Positions 11,599 through 22,174 of a DNA stretch of 64,000 bases are shown piece by piece. Numbering within the stretch: the stretch's first letter is position 1; each line of letters begins with the position of its first letter. The notes below the pieces were generated by a model, which did no database searches, was not told where the DNA came from, and was given only the letters and a program-made list of their open reading frames with translations. The position numbers were made by a program, and so were the translations under genes. This DNA comes from Orychophragmus violaceus (taxonomy: Eukaryota; Streptophyta; Magnoliopsida; Brassicales; Brassicaceae): the NCBI GenBank assembly GCA_030180135.1, contig CM058231.1, positions 26,477,034-26,541,033 on the forward strand, given 5' to 3'.

Positions 11599-12142
11599 TT
11601 AACTAGAAGGCACTTCTATCGTACCCTTCTTGCCTGTTACCAGATAAGTCAGGTACTTAACTTTCCGACCGAGCGCCTTTGTCTTCTCCTTGTACTTCTT
11701 CTTCAGGATTTGTTTCGTTCTCCACCCAGTCTCCACCAATTTCCCAATGGTGTGATCCTGAAGTTTGTTCCATCGATCCAACTTCTGAATATAAATGCGC
11801 CTTGCGCAGCTGTGCTCCTTGAATCACCTCGTCGGAAGCATGGAGGCGATAACGGGCAGTCCCGTAGACTGGACTCGGTGGCATAGTCTGATCCGTGCTA
11901 ACTCCTGGCTCTGTTGTAGTACCTGCACTACTACCAACTCCCTGTGATGATCTTTCTGGAGCTTTTCTTCTTCCTTAATGATTCCAAGTGATCAATGACG
12001 GTGTTGTGATAGTATCGGGGATGAGGCTGGAATGCAATGTTTGCTTGGTTTTGAAAAGAGGTGATGGTGGGGTTCGGTAGAAGGACGTTTGGTGTCTGTT
12101 CGTGATCAACCCGGAAGGTGTATGCAAATCTGTCCTCAACCT
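11599..12142 (-). pseudogene. Element D Athila-type ORF, C-terminal part
   Basis: This continues the ORF that was cut by element A. At 12142-11931 the reading is KVEDRFAYTFRVDHEQT and onwards. After frame shifts it continues with ARYRLHASDEVIQGAQL near 11860 and ends with KKKYKEKTKALGRKVKYLTY and a stop at 11599. The split from 31842 to 12142 is at the AACCT duplication, and the reading frame rejoins across it. Confidence 0.75.
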
Positions 12143-12823
12143 TGTTGGATCTCCTAGGATCTAGGGTCTGTTGTATTGAAATTACCAACCTCGTTCTTAC
12201 CTCAGATCTGGCAGCGGAATAGAATGGTGAACGAGATCTAGCGAATCAAGTGCTTCGCCTCTACCAAGCACACACTCACACAACCTGGAACGCCGGGATG
12301 CTAGTGCCGGATTCAGGGAATGAGTTTTCGATGTCTCTGCTTTTCTCTCTGAGAATTCCAGTGACGGCTCGGGTCCAGGTCGACCATATAATCCTTTCTA
12401 TATCGACCTGGAAATGACATCACCAAAACCGTCGGAGAAGACCGACTCGTTTATGTCAAAACCCGATATGCATCGATCGACACACTTACTGTGTCGATCG
12501 ACACACCTTCTCGAAAAGCCTGCATCGATCGACACACTCATGTATCGATCGACACATACATCATAAAACTCTATGTCAATGTGTATCCAATACACATCAA
12601 CGTGATCATTATCAAATGATCATTCCCATATTTTAGCTTCCAGATTGCTTAGGTGTGTGACCCTATAGGATCATATAATACTGGCAGTAAGTCTACAACT
12701 TACAGACTGTAAGAGGCTTCTAGCAAAACATTGCAATCACCAGTATTATACAAACGATTGATCTCGATTCACAACTACTATCAGGAGTGAGTACAAGTGT
12801 GATTTCAGGACACAATCCCAACA
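12143..12823 (-). repeat. Element A 3' LTR
   Basis: 681 bp with TG...CA ends. It carries four TCGATCGA palindromes at about 12471-12568. The next bases inward, reverse complement ACAAGTGGGAGAT, are the polypurine tract. Confidence 0.93.
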
Positions 12824-13781
12824 ATCTCCCACTTGTACTGGAATCATCAATTCCTACAATCCTTTTGTCTCTATATCTCGATTTGGCATAAGACAAGATT
12901 AGTGTCATTCTTATTAAGCCAATATCATGTTTATCGAACTCATGATCTATACTGAACAAAACAAACAACTGAACTACAGTTCGTTTGAGTGCGGCCACAC
13001 ATTTTCTCAGCATAAAATCTTCGATAGGCCCTGAGATATTTATCTCCCGTTATTCAGGAGGGACAAATCCCATCTTGTTCCATCCCTGTTCCTTTACACA
13101 CTTCATGATACACCTGAGCAGTGCCTTTATAGTCGCCAGTTACGGATCGACGTTTGACAAGGTCAAGGTGCACCAATTCACATGCAAGAAAGCATGATGA
13201 ACTCAGGTCTAAGGACTATACTCAATAGTCGTAATGAGAACCTCTCATGACATAGATATAACTATCCTGGAGACTTCTCATTAGCGGGTCACGTCCGATC
13301 ATATGTTCACCAACATATATCTATGTGACTGACTGTGATACTCATATCATTGACTCCATGAAACTTAGTCAACAGTCACCTCACAAGCTAGTCTCTCGCG
13401 GTTATTATTGTCCCACTTTAACAACCTCGACTAGGGACACATCATAATTTATGTCATTTGTTACTTCTAGGGTTTCATGATCAAGTCCTTAACTTGATGA
13501 CCTATAGTATGACATAAACTTATCTTGGGACCATTATTTAATTATCCAATAGTCAAATAATGTCGATGTCAGTTTTTCATAAACATGACCATTTCTTATC
13601 TATCTGAACATCATAACTAAGTTAACTCCCACTAGAATCAAGACCAAGTCTTCAGATATCTAGTACCTACAGCAACAGTATAAAACTCGTGCTTAGGTTG
13701 TGAAAGATGCTGCGGTGTTCTTGCTTGGAACTATTCCAACAAACCACACCACTATTCTTTAATGAGCTCTATTCTACGGTC
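12824..13781 (-). pseudogene. Element A 3' UTR and RNase H end
   Basis: The polypurine tract at 12824-12836 is followed inward by a 3' UTR related to those of elements C (21354-22174) and G (56864-57696). Near 13640-13720 the minus strand has a decayed version of the Copia C-terminus (compare LPRPKHES and AVGIRDL in element C). No intact ORF remains. Confidence 0.7.
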
Positions 13782-13786
13782 CTCTG

Positions 13787-14962
13787 TGATAGGTCTAGTT
13801 TTAATCCCTATACTAACTGCAAGTGCACAGTGATGTAGTTGTAGTACTTAGGGTATCGAATCCACAGGGACTCCGGTCAACGATAGATTTAGAACTATTA
13901 AGATTAAACTAGGGGAAAGCAATGAGAAACTAAAGCAAGCAGAAAAGTAATCAGTAGCAGGCGAGTTTGTGAGCAAGGAAGCGAAGCGTTAGGTTTCAGG
14001 AGTTCTCAGGAAATCAGGAACACAAGCAATCAATCAATCAGGATCTAATCAATAACTGTTCTAGAACTCAAACACGGATATAGAATTCACCAACTCTCGT
14101 TGCGAGAATTCTCTAAGTCTAAGTGCAGCAATCCAAATCTCTTAGCAATTACTAACAGATTAAACTAGCATTAATGATCAGGTTTGATATGTTCACAATT
14201 CCCCTAAACCAAATCTCTTTGCGAGTAGATCAAATTGCTCATCTAGGTTCTTTCTAGCTAATTAACCAACTCTCGTTGTATCAATCAACCTAACATCATA
14301 ATTATGATTAGCTACTTCAGATTAAGCATTAAGAACAACCTAAACAAAGAACTAGCAGATATGAATCCCTACAGATTGATTTAAACTATAGTTCCATGAA
14401 ATCCCTAATGAGAATCCTTCAACCTAACAGGTAAACTACTCAGACATGTTCATCGAGACAGAAAATATCATAAGTAGAAAACCAAATATCATAAAACAAA
14501 GTAAAGATCTGGGGTTCAAAATCCTCTCTCTCGAGAGAGCAGGATCAGCCCCTAACTCTCTCTGAAATAAAATAAGACTTAATGAAAGCGTTCCTAAACA
14601 AGTGGCTAAAAACCCTTATATAATAGCTAAAACACGTTTTGGGCTTCTGTGTAAATATCTGGGCTTTCTGGGCTTTAGTGCATTAATCCTCATTCTTCAT
14701 TAACGCTCACGAGAATGCTTGGTCACGCTATGCAACGATCGATGCCAATGGTGTGTCGATCGTTGCAAGTGTCAAATATGGGCAGTGGCCTCTGTCTCTC
14801 GGGTAAAATCTCCAAAATTCTCCAGAATGCTCCAATAACTCCAATTATGCTCCAAACATGTCTAAACCTGTAAACATACTAAAAAGACTCCAAAACATAA
14901 CATAAGACTCGATAAATAGGGCATATACCATGGTTAAAACCGGTAAAATCCATGGTATATCA
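13787..14962 (-). repeat. Element B 3' LTR
   Basis: Begins TGATAGGTCT and ends GGTATATCA. It includes variant palindromes at about 14731-14768 (CGATCGATGCC and TGTGTCGATCGTTGC). Confidence 0.9.
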
Positions 14963-16246
14963 ACTCCCCCACACTTAGCTCTTGCTTGTCCTCAAGCAAG
15001 TAAAGAACCAAAGTATAAGAGAAGAGGTTTGAAAACACAGAAACTCATTTCGTCCTAGGAACTTTCGCATTCACATTCACTTAGTAAGCCACTGAAAACT
15101 TTCCTACGTAACTCAAGACCACAATGTACTTCCCCCACACTTAGCAACTGTCCCAAGTAAACTCCACAATCATATTCAAGCATTCAAATTCACCCTACTG
15201 ACTTCTGCAAGTATTTAAGTGCGATCTCACCTAAGGAGTATCGATCAAAGGGCACATGGATTCTTACCTTATCAGCTCTAGACCACCATACTATCTTTCT
15301 CTAGTCCCTTTCTTCTCTTTCCCTTCCTTAACAACTGATTTTTCCCCACTGGGTATCATTTTTTTTTTACCAGTGTTCTTCCCGTTAAGGGGTGTACTTT
15401 GGACACATTCCATGGATCGCATAAGAGATAATAGTGTTTGCTACTATTCTCATGACCACTTCGGAGTTACTAACTCATCCTCAGTTTATTATCTTTTTTT
15501 TTTAATGGAAGGGGAGAAGGGAACTAGATAGGACAGGTTTACAGGCTGTGTCAGAACTAACAAGGGAATCCGACACAAAGTATACCAAGCCCTTAGGTGA
15601 GAAATCTAAGTCAGTATTAAAGTTGAAGTCTGTAAAAGGATCCTCTGATACCTGAAGTGATGTGGGTGTCCTCAGTAGGTTGATCCGTGTCTGAGTTTTC
15701 TAACAGTCATAGAGGCTCTGCAAGTCTGTCCAATGGTCACTTAGTTCCTGTTCAACCGAAAAGTTTCCTCGAAAAATCATAGTTTCATACAAATTTTGAC
15801 TCAATAAAACAAATTTTGAAAAACTAAGAAAACAAAAGCGTGCGTCAGTAGCTTCCTCCCCCACACTTAAACTACACTGTCCCCAGTGTAATCAAAGCAT
15901 GAGCTCGGTAAGAACAAATAATCAAATTGAAAAGAGTTGAAAAATCAGAGTTACGTACCTCTCATCGCACTGTGTCGATCGATGCACAGGACCGCATCGA
16001 TCGACGCAAGGCGCATTTGCTCGATTCATTTATGTAATCGCACTGTGTCGATCGATACATAGGTGTGTCGATCGATGCTAGGCGATTTTGAACCTGTTCT
16101 CTCTGCTGAAAACACTAAAAAGAAAAAATCAAAATAGCAAAGACTGAAAAATGAAAAACAAAAACGAAAATCGACTCTATAGTGGGTTGCCTCCCACTCA
16201 GCGCTTGTTTTTAGTCATTAGCTTGACTATGGCACAGAGATTTGAC
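14963..16246. other. Element B 3' internal non-coding region with polypurine tract and palindromes
   Basis: The polypurine tract lies next to the LTR. The strand complementary to GTGTGGGGGAG recurs near 15130 and 15860. Four TCGATCGA palindromes lie at 15967-16086. The open frame at 15256-15531 is composition noise. Confidence 0.7.
15967..16086. repeat. Palindrome cluster in element B (four copies)
   Basis: Two pairs of TGTGTCGATCGATGCA-type palindromes, each pair with GCACTG before and GGCG after. The second copy of each pair is TCGATCGACGC or TCGATCGATGC. Confidence 0.85.
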
Positions 16247-17656
16247 TCATGGCGGCTTCAACAGAGACTTTGAATGTCTCTGTGAATATCTCTTCATCCA
16301 AGGAGGCGTATAGGCATTATGATCATGAGGCTTCCCAAGGAAAGAGAAATCAGAATCAGGGCGGGAGCGAAGTTTGGGCGGTCTACTGCGTTTTCCTGCT
16401 TTCAAAACAATGTGATCAGAAGGTTTAAGCTTAGGTGATTTGTACCTTACCTTTGATGTATATCTGATGTCTGGAGCTTTCTGCTTATGAGCAGTTGCAG
16501 GTACTGAAGATGTTAGAGCAGGTTCAAGAGGAACCGCCATCTTCTTCTTTCCACTATCGGATACTGTAGTTCCACCAATCTGAACTTCTTCTTTCAGATG
16601 ACCATCAGTGGAGATCATCTTCTTTGCATGAACTCGCGAAGTTTCAACTGGTGGTGTTTTATTCACCTTCTTATCTATCACTTTCATGCAGTTAGCCACT
16701 TCTAGCTCTTGTTTGGAAGGTTTAGGAACCTTAGGATATGGCACAGGGGGCTTATAGACTCGTTCTGGTACTGTTGCAGGTTTCTGGTCATGTCTGCGTT
16801 CTGTGTCGATCGTTGCATGATATGTGTCGATCGATGCAAGGCGATTCTGTTCGTCGCAAGATCTCGAAATTGCCGTCAGAACGGCGTGTTGATCGACACT
16901 AAGGGAGTGTCGATCGATGCATGTATCAGAACAATATTCATCCAGAAAATCCGAGATTATGCTCTCTTCTTCACCTAGCAACTCAATCTCATCTCTTAAG
17001 GTCACATCTTTGATGGATCTGTACTGTTCAGCTTTCCCAGCTTCATTATGCCTTTGTATTGCTTGAGATGTCTGTTGGATTTGAACATTCAGCTTCTTCA
17101 CATGTGTGCTCAGAGATTCAAACTTCTCATTCAGATTTTTATGCATAGCATCCAACTTCCTGTCGAAGTCTACAGCAGTCTTGGTCTGATCCTCTAGTAA
17201 CTGCTCCATCATAGATTCCATCTTGCTCTTATAAGCATTAGCAGCAGGAGGTGTCTGATAAGAAGTTGATCCATAAATCCCTTGATAGGAATTACCTTGC
17301 TGATTACCAAACATGTTTCCTTGGAATCCAGAGTTATTGATGTAGTTCAAATCCTCTTCCTGTCTTTCCAATAACTGCCCCAGCATAGTTTCCAATCTGC
17401 TTTCATATGTAGGTGCAGGTGGTTCTTGCCCATACTTTTCAAGTATAAGACTGTGCAGATAGTCGACTTTACTCTTCAACCCAGCTATCTGTGAACTGTC
17501 AATCCCTGAGCTGAAAATACCATCCCAACACATCGTCCTTACGGATCTCCTCTTGGTGCTTCCGCAAAACTGTGTCGACCGATGCAATAAGAGCGTCGAT
17601 CGATGCAGTGCGAAAACTGTGACGATCGATACACAGGACCGTGTCGATCGATGCAA
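16247..17656 (-). CDS. Element B gag-like protein of unknown role
   Basis: This is an uninterrupted 469-codon frame. The true start is unclear, because the first about 45 codons lie on the palindrome cluster (17570-17660), so an inner start is possible. Residues about 50-130 hold two similar segments (YESRLETMLGQLLERQEE and YKSKMESMMEQLLEDQTK) joined by a Gln/Asn/Gly-rich linker. Residues about 150-230 look like a coiled coil (LDAMHKNLNEKFESLSTH). Residues about 250-290 contain IDRH, SVDQ, SIDT and TIDT, encoded by palindrome cluster 16801-16924. The C-terminal third is Lys/Pro-rich and basic. No CCHC, protease or RT motif is present. It resembles gag-derived proteins of Brassicaceae Gypsy elements that carry SID repeats; function is unproven. 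Confidence 0.6.
   Translation of the reverse strand: MHRSTRSCVSIVTVFALHRSTLLLHRSTQFCGSTKRRSVRTMCWDGIFSSGIDSSQIAGLKSKVDYLHSLILEKYGQEPPAPTYESRLETMLGQLLERQEEDLNYINNSGFQGNMFGNQQGNSYQGIYGSTSYQTPPAANAYKSKMESMMEQLLEDQTKTAVDFDRKLDAMHKNLNEKFESLSTHVKKLNVQIQQTSQAIQRHNEAGKAEQYRSIKDVTLRDEIELLGEEESIISDFLDEYCSDTCIDRHSLSVDQHAVLTAISRSCDEQNRLASIDTYHATIDTERRHDQKPATVPERVYKPPVPYPKVPKPSKQELEVANCMKVIDKKVNKTPPVETSRVHAKKMISTDGHLKEEVQIGGTTVSDSGKKKMAVPLEPALTSSVPATAHKQKAPDIRYTSKVRYKSPKLKPSDHIVLKAGKRSRPPKLRSRPDSDFSFLGKPHDHNAYTPPWMKRYSQRHSKSLLKPP
16801..16924. repeat. Palindrome cluster inside the element B ORF
   Basis: Four copies of the TCGATCGA-type motif (one TTGATCGA variant) lie within coding DNA. On the coding strand they read as SIDT, TIDT, IDRH or SVDQ. 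Confidence 0.85.
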
Positions 17657-17660
17657 GGCG
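17570..17660. repeat. Palindrome cluster at the 5' end of the element B ORF
   Basis: Four motif copies: TCGACCGATGC, TCGATCGATGC, ACGATCGATAC and TCGATCGATGC, arranged as two pairs with GTGCGA or GGCGA after each pair. Confidence 0.85.
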
Positions 17661-17771
17661 AACAGGCGTACCTGAAACGCAAGAAAAAGAAAAAAAAATT
17701 AGTAGCCAGAAACAAAAAACGAAAAACCAAGTCTAAACCCTAAGTTCAAATCTATCGGAGACTCAAAAGAG

Positions 17772-17789
17772 TCCCTGGCAACGGTGCCA
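17772..17789 (-). other. Element B primer-binding site (tRNA-Asp type)
   Basis: On the minus strand the bases read TGGCACCGTTGCCAGGGA, six bases inside the 5' LTR. This is close to the complement of the 3' end of plant tRNA-Asp, as in Athila and Tat elements. Confidence 0.75.
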
Positions 17790-17795
17790 AAAACT

Positions 17796-18973
17796 TGATA
17801 GGTCTAGTTTTAATCCCTATACTAATTGCAAGTGCACAGTGATGTAGTTGTAGTACTTAGGGTATCGAATCCACAGGGACTCCGGTCAACGATAGATTTA
17901 GAACTATTAAGATTAAACTAGGGGAAAGCAATGAGAAACTAAAGCAAGCAGAAAAGTAATCAGTAGCAGGCGAGTTTGTGAGCAAGGAAGCGAAGCGTTA
18001 GGTTTCAGGAGTTCTTAGGAAATCAGGAACACAAGCAATCAATCAATCAGGATCTAATCAATAACTGTTCTAGAACTCAAACACGGATATAGAATTCACC
18101 AACTCTCGTTGCGAGAATTCTCTAAGTCTAAGTGCAGCAATCCAAATCTCTTTGCAATTACTAACAGATTAAACTAGCATTAATGATCAGGTTTGATATG
18201 TTCACAATTCCCCTAAACCAAATCTCTTTGCGAGTAGATCAAATTGCTCATCTAGGTTCTTTCTAGCTAATTAACCAACTCTCGTTGTATCAATCAACCT
18301 AACATCATAATTCTGATTAGCTACTTCAGATTAAGCATTAAGAACAACCTAAACAAAGAACTAGCAGATATGAATCCCTACAGATTGATTTAAACTATAG
18401 TTCCATGAAATCCCTAATGAGAATCCTTCAACCTAACAGGTAAACTACTCAGACATGTTCATCGAGACAGAAAATATCATAAGTAGAAAACTAAATATCA
18501 TAAAACAAAGTAAAGATTTGGGGTTCAAAATCCTCTCTCTCTCTCGAGAGCAGGATCAGCCCCTAACTCTCTCTGAAATAAAATAAGACTTAATGAAAGC
18601 GTTCCTAAACAAGTGGCTAAAAACCCTTATATAATAGCTAAAACACGTTTTGGGCTTCTGTGTAAATATCTGGGCTTTCTGGGCTTTAGTGCATTAATCC
18701 TCATTCTTCATTAACGCTCGCGAGAATGCTTGGTCATGCTATGCAACGATCGATGCCAATGGTGTGTCGATCGTTGCAAGTGTCAAATATGGGCAGTGAA
18801 CTCTGTCTCTCGGGTAAAATCTCCAAAATGCTCCAGAATGCTCCAATAACTCCAATTATGCTCCAAACGTGTCTAAACCTGTAAACATACTAAAAAGACT
18901 CCAAAACATAACATAAGACTCGATAAATAGGGCATATACCATGGTTAAAACCGGTAAAATCCATGGTATATCA
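17796..18973 (-). repeat. Element B 5' LTR
   Basis: 1178 bp, TG...CA, paired with 13787-14962. Mismatches include C/T and A/T changes and a CT-repeat shift near 18540. Confidence 0.9.
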
Positions 18974-18978
18974 CTCTG

Positions 18979-20712
18979 CTTGGAAACCTTTCCAACAGAC
19001 AGTACCGTTACGCAGGCAAAATGACATAACCAGGTGACAACCTGGAGTCATCTTTGTCTGTCTAACTACTCATAACTGATTCGTCTTTTTCTCAGTTGTA
19101 CAAGAACCTATCCTTAATGTTTCTCAAACATTTAGGGATATTCCATACAACTGTCCAGTGACTCTTACTGGAACAAATTGGTACCTACTTGTCATGCTTT
19201 ATGCGTCAGCTGCATTTAGACGAGCGCAAAACATGGCATTCATGATGGATTCTATTGCATGAGCAAAAGGAATCTCACTCATAGACACTAGCTCAGCCAG
19301 TGTCCAAGACACTTCATCTTGCTAAGATCATTGCCATAAGACCTTTGGTGTGAAGCCATTCTTGGAATCATGCATATTGGAACTGTCCAGTACCGTATAA
19401 TCATAAGGATTCTGACACGATCGAATTAGCTCTTCTGATCCATTTCAATGGATCCATATTCCAAGAGATTACGCGGCTTCTCCCATGTCCATCGTTAAGT
19501 TTGACTTCCGACCCAAGTCTTGACAAGACTTCAGCGTCGGAACGTCGTTTATGAGATTAAGTACGTTCTAAACATACAGTTTTGAGAATTGCAATTACGC
19601 TCCCACTAGTTTACTTGTAAACGCACTGTTTCTATTCGTTCCAGATCGAGTCAAAGCCTTTGACCGTTTTAACATAACATAGATTCCAACTCCAAGATGC
19701 TTGCTTCAACCGGTGAAGCTAACATGCATAACTAGCCAATTTTCGGAGTTGGGGCTCACCATCGCTTCTTTGAATTTCGCATGCTCGTCACTTTTCAATG
19801 ATCAACAGATCACGACAATCGGTCACGAGGAATCACCCTCGATTTAGTGACGAATCCATTAGGATCAGCGAATTTCAGGCTCCACAGGTGTCGATCCTAC
19901 AACACTATGTAGATCCAACCGCTGCTCTCCCTCAACAGGTTGAACAGCCTCCTGTGTTTCTCGAGTTTCTTCGAGCTGTACTTTTACTCCCACTGTTCTT
20001 CTTGGAAAAACAGAGTTCTGAACAACATAACTTTGTTCTCGGATTGGTTGCAAAAGTACTAAGCCTCGGTTTCCTTAGGACAACCAGCGAAGCAGCATTT
20101 ATCATATTTGGGTTCAAGTTTGTTTGTTGACAATTGTCTTACACAAACCTTGCAATCCCAATTAATCAGAGAAACATATTTGGAAATCACCCAGTCCACA
20201 TCCAATGTGGTGTTTTTCACTGATTCTGATTGAAAACTTATTTAGCGGAAACATATTCATTTTAGAGCGTATTTTAAAAGAATAATGGAAGATTCATGTG
20301 ACTCATCATTAATCGGAGCATATCCAATAAGGTCTGATTCATTCTCTCAGAAACACCATTCAGGTTTTCTAGGAGAAAAGAGATGTGATATGGCTTCACA
20401 CTCACTTAGATGATCACCCCATTGTTGACTCAAGTATTCTCTTCCTCGATTCAATCGAGAGATTCTAATACTTCTGTCACATTGTTTCTATACTTCATTT
20501 TGGAACTCCTCAAAGGATTCCAACCTGTGTCTCATTAAAAGATCACATCCATACTTACTGATGCCATCAATAAGTCAATGAAGTACAGAAGATTTCCTTT
20601 GGCATTAATGCTCATCGGGCCGCATACATCAGTATGTGTAAAGCCCAACAAGTCTCTGGCCCGTTTCTTTAGCTCTGCTAAAGAAGCCTTAGTCATTTGG
20701 CCCAGCAAGCAG
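18979..20712 (-). pseudogene. Element A RT and integrase remnant
   Basis: On the minus strand this matches the Copia integrase C-terminus to RNase H region of element C but is full of stops and small deletions. Recognisable pieces are the segment equivalent to MTSRYQ near 19190 and the pre-RT linker near 19770-19900. The sequence around the expected YVDD block near 19585 is garbled (IAILKTVCLERT). It ends at element C's target site AATTC (20713-20717) and resumes at 28126. Confidence 0.8.
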
Positions 20713-20717
20713 AATTC

Positions 20718-21353
20718 TGTTGGATCCCGATGGATCTAGGGTTTGTTATATTGAATTTAGAACCAACCTCGTTCTTACCTTTTGGCAGCGGAAGAGATGG
20801 TGAACGAGATCAGTGGAGCAACGCAACGCTTTGCCTCTACCAGATACACACGCACGCTCGCTGGAAACGGGATGCTAGTGCCGGATCAATGGAGATCGAA
20901 CAGTTCTGGTGTGTCTAGAGTTTCTGTCAAGAAAACTGGACGGCTCTCCTGTTTAGGTCGAACTAAACACGTTTTATTCGACCTAAACGTGCTTAACGGG
21001 CCAGACTCAATTAAGCCAAAACCCGAAAAGACTGTTCGGAAAATCCGAACTGTGTCGACCGACACACAAGCTGTGTCGATCGACACAACACCTTAATATC
21101 GATACTTATGTGTATTTCAATACACATAACATGATCATTGTCACAATGATCATTCCCATGTCGTAGCTTCCAGTTCGCTTAGGTGTGTGACCCTATAGGA
21201 TCATATAATACTGGCAGTAAGTCCACGACCTACAGATTGCAAGAGGCTTCTAGCAAAGCATTGCAAACGCCCAGTATTATACGAATGTCAGATCTCGACA
21301 CACAACTATCACAGGAGTGAGTACAGGTGTGATTTCAGGACACTATCCCAACA
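20718..21353 (-). repeat. Element C 3' LTR
   Basis: 636 bp. It contains one palindrome pair at 21051-21088. The polypurine tract (reverse complement ACAAGTGGGAGAT) follows at 21354-21366. Confidence 0.95.
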
Positions 21354-22174
21354 ATCTCCCACTTGTACTGGAATCATCAATTCCTATAATCCTTTTGTCT
21401 CTATATCTCGATTTGGCATAAGGCAAGATTTGTGTCATCCTTATTAAGCCAACATTGTGTTTATCGAACTCCTGATCTCATACTGAACATTACAAACAAC
21501 TGAACTACAGTTCGTTTGAGTGCGGCCACACATTTTCTCAGTATTCAATCTTCGATAGGCCCTGAGATATTTATCTCCCGTTATACAGGAGGGACAAATT
21601 CCATCTTGTTCCATCCCTGTTTCAACGCACACTTCATGATAAACTTGAACAGTGTCGTTATAGCCGCCAGTTACGGATCGACGTTTGACAAAGTCAAAAT
21701 GTACCAATTCATATGCAAGAAAGCATGATGAACTCAGGTCTTAGGACTATACTCTATAGTCGTAATGAGAACCTCTTATGACACATATATTACTATCTTG
21801 TAGACTTCTCATTAGCGGGTCATGTCCGATCATATGTCCACTGACATATATCTATGTGACTGACTGCGATAATCATATCATTGGCTCCATGAAACTTAGC
21901 CAACAGTCACCTCACAATCTAGTCTCTAACGGTTATCAGTGTCCCGATTCTACAACCTTGACTAGGGACAAAATAATTTATTAACTTATAGGGTTTCATG
22001 ATCAAGTTCTCAACTTGATGACCTATAATATGTCATAAACTTATTTTGGGACCATTATTTAGATCACAATAAATAATGCTGAAATCAAATTTCATTAAAC
22101 ACTTCTAAAAGAATGTTTACAATAGCGTCTTATTATAACTAAAACAAAATCCAAAACTCCCACTAGAATCAAGA
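21354..22174 (-). other. Element C 3' UTR
   Basis: Non-coding, between the ORF stop and the LTR. It is related to the corresponding regions of elements A and G. The short open frames in it recur in A and G at the same relative place and are not taken as genes. Confidence 0.8.

Larger units (their letters stand above)
13787..18973 (-). mobile_element. Element B: non-autonomous Ty3/Gypsy (Athila/Tat-like) element
   Basis: LTRs at 13787-14962 (1176 bp) and 17796-18973 (1178 bp) are flanked by CTCTG (13782-13786 and 18974-18978). A PBS like the complement of tRNA-Asp (TGGCACCGTTGCCAGGGA) adjoins the upper LTR, and a purine tract (GTGTGGGGGAGT) adjoins the lower. The interior is only 2.8 kb with one gag-like ORF and no protease, RT or integrase, so it must depend on another element. 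About 12 LTR mismatches were seen by eye. It is inserted into the pol remnant of element A. Confidence 0.9.

Noticed and set aside
15256..15531. 91-codon plus-strand frame in element B.
   Set aside because: Sits in T-rich non-coding DNA opposite to the element's sense strand; no domain.
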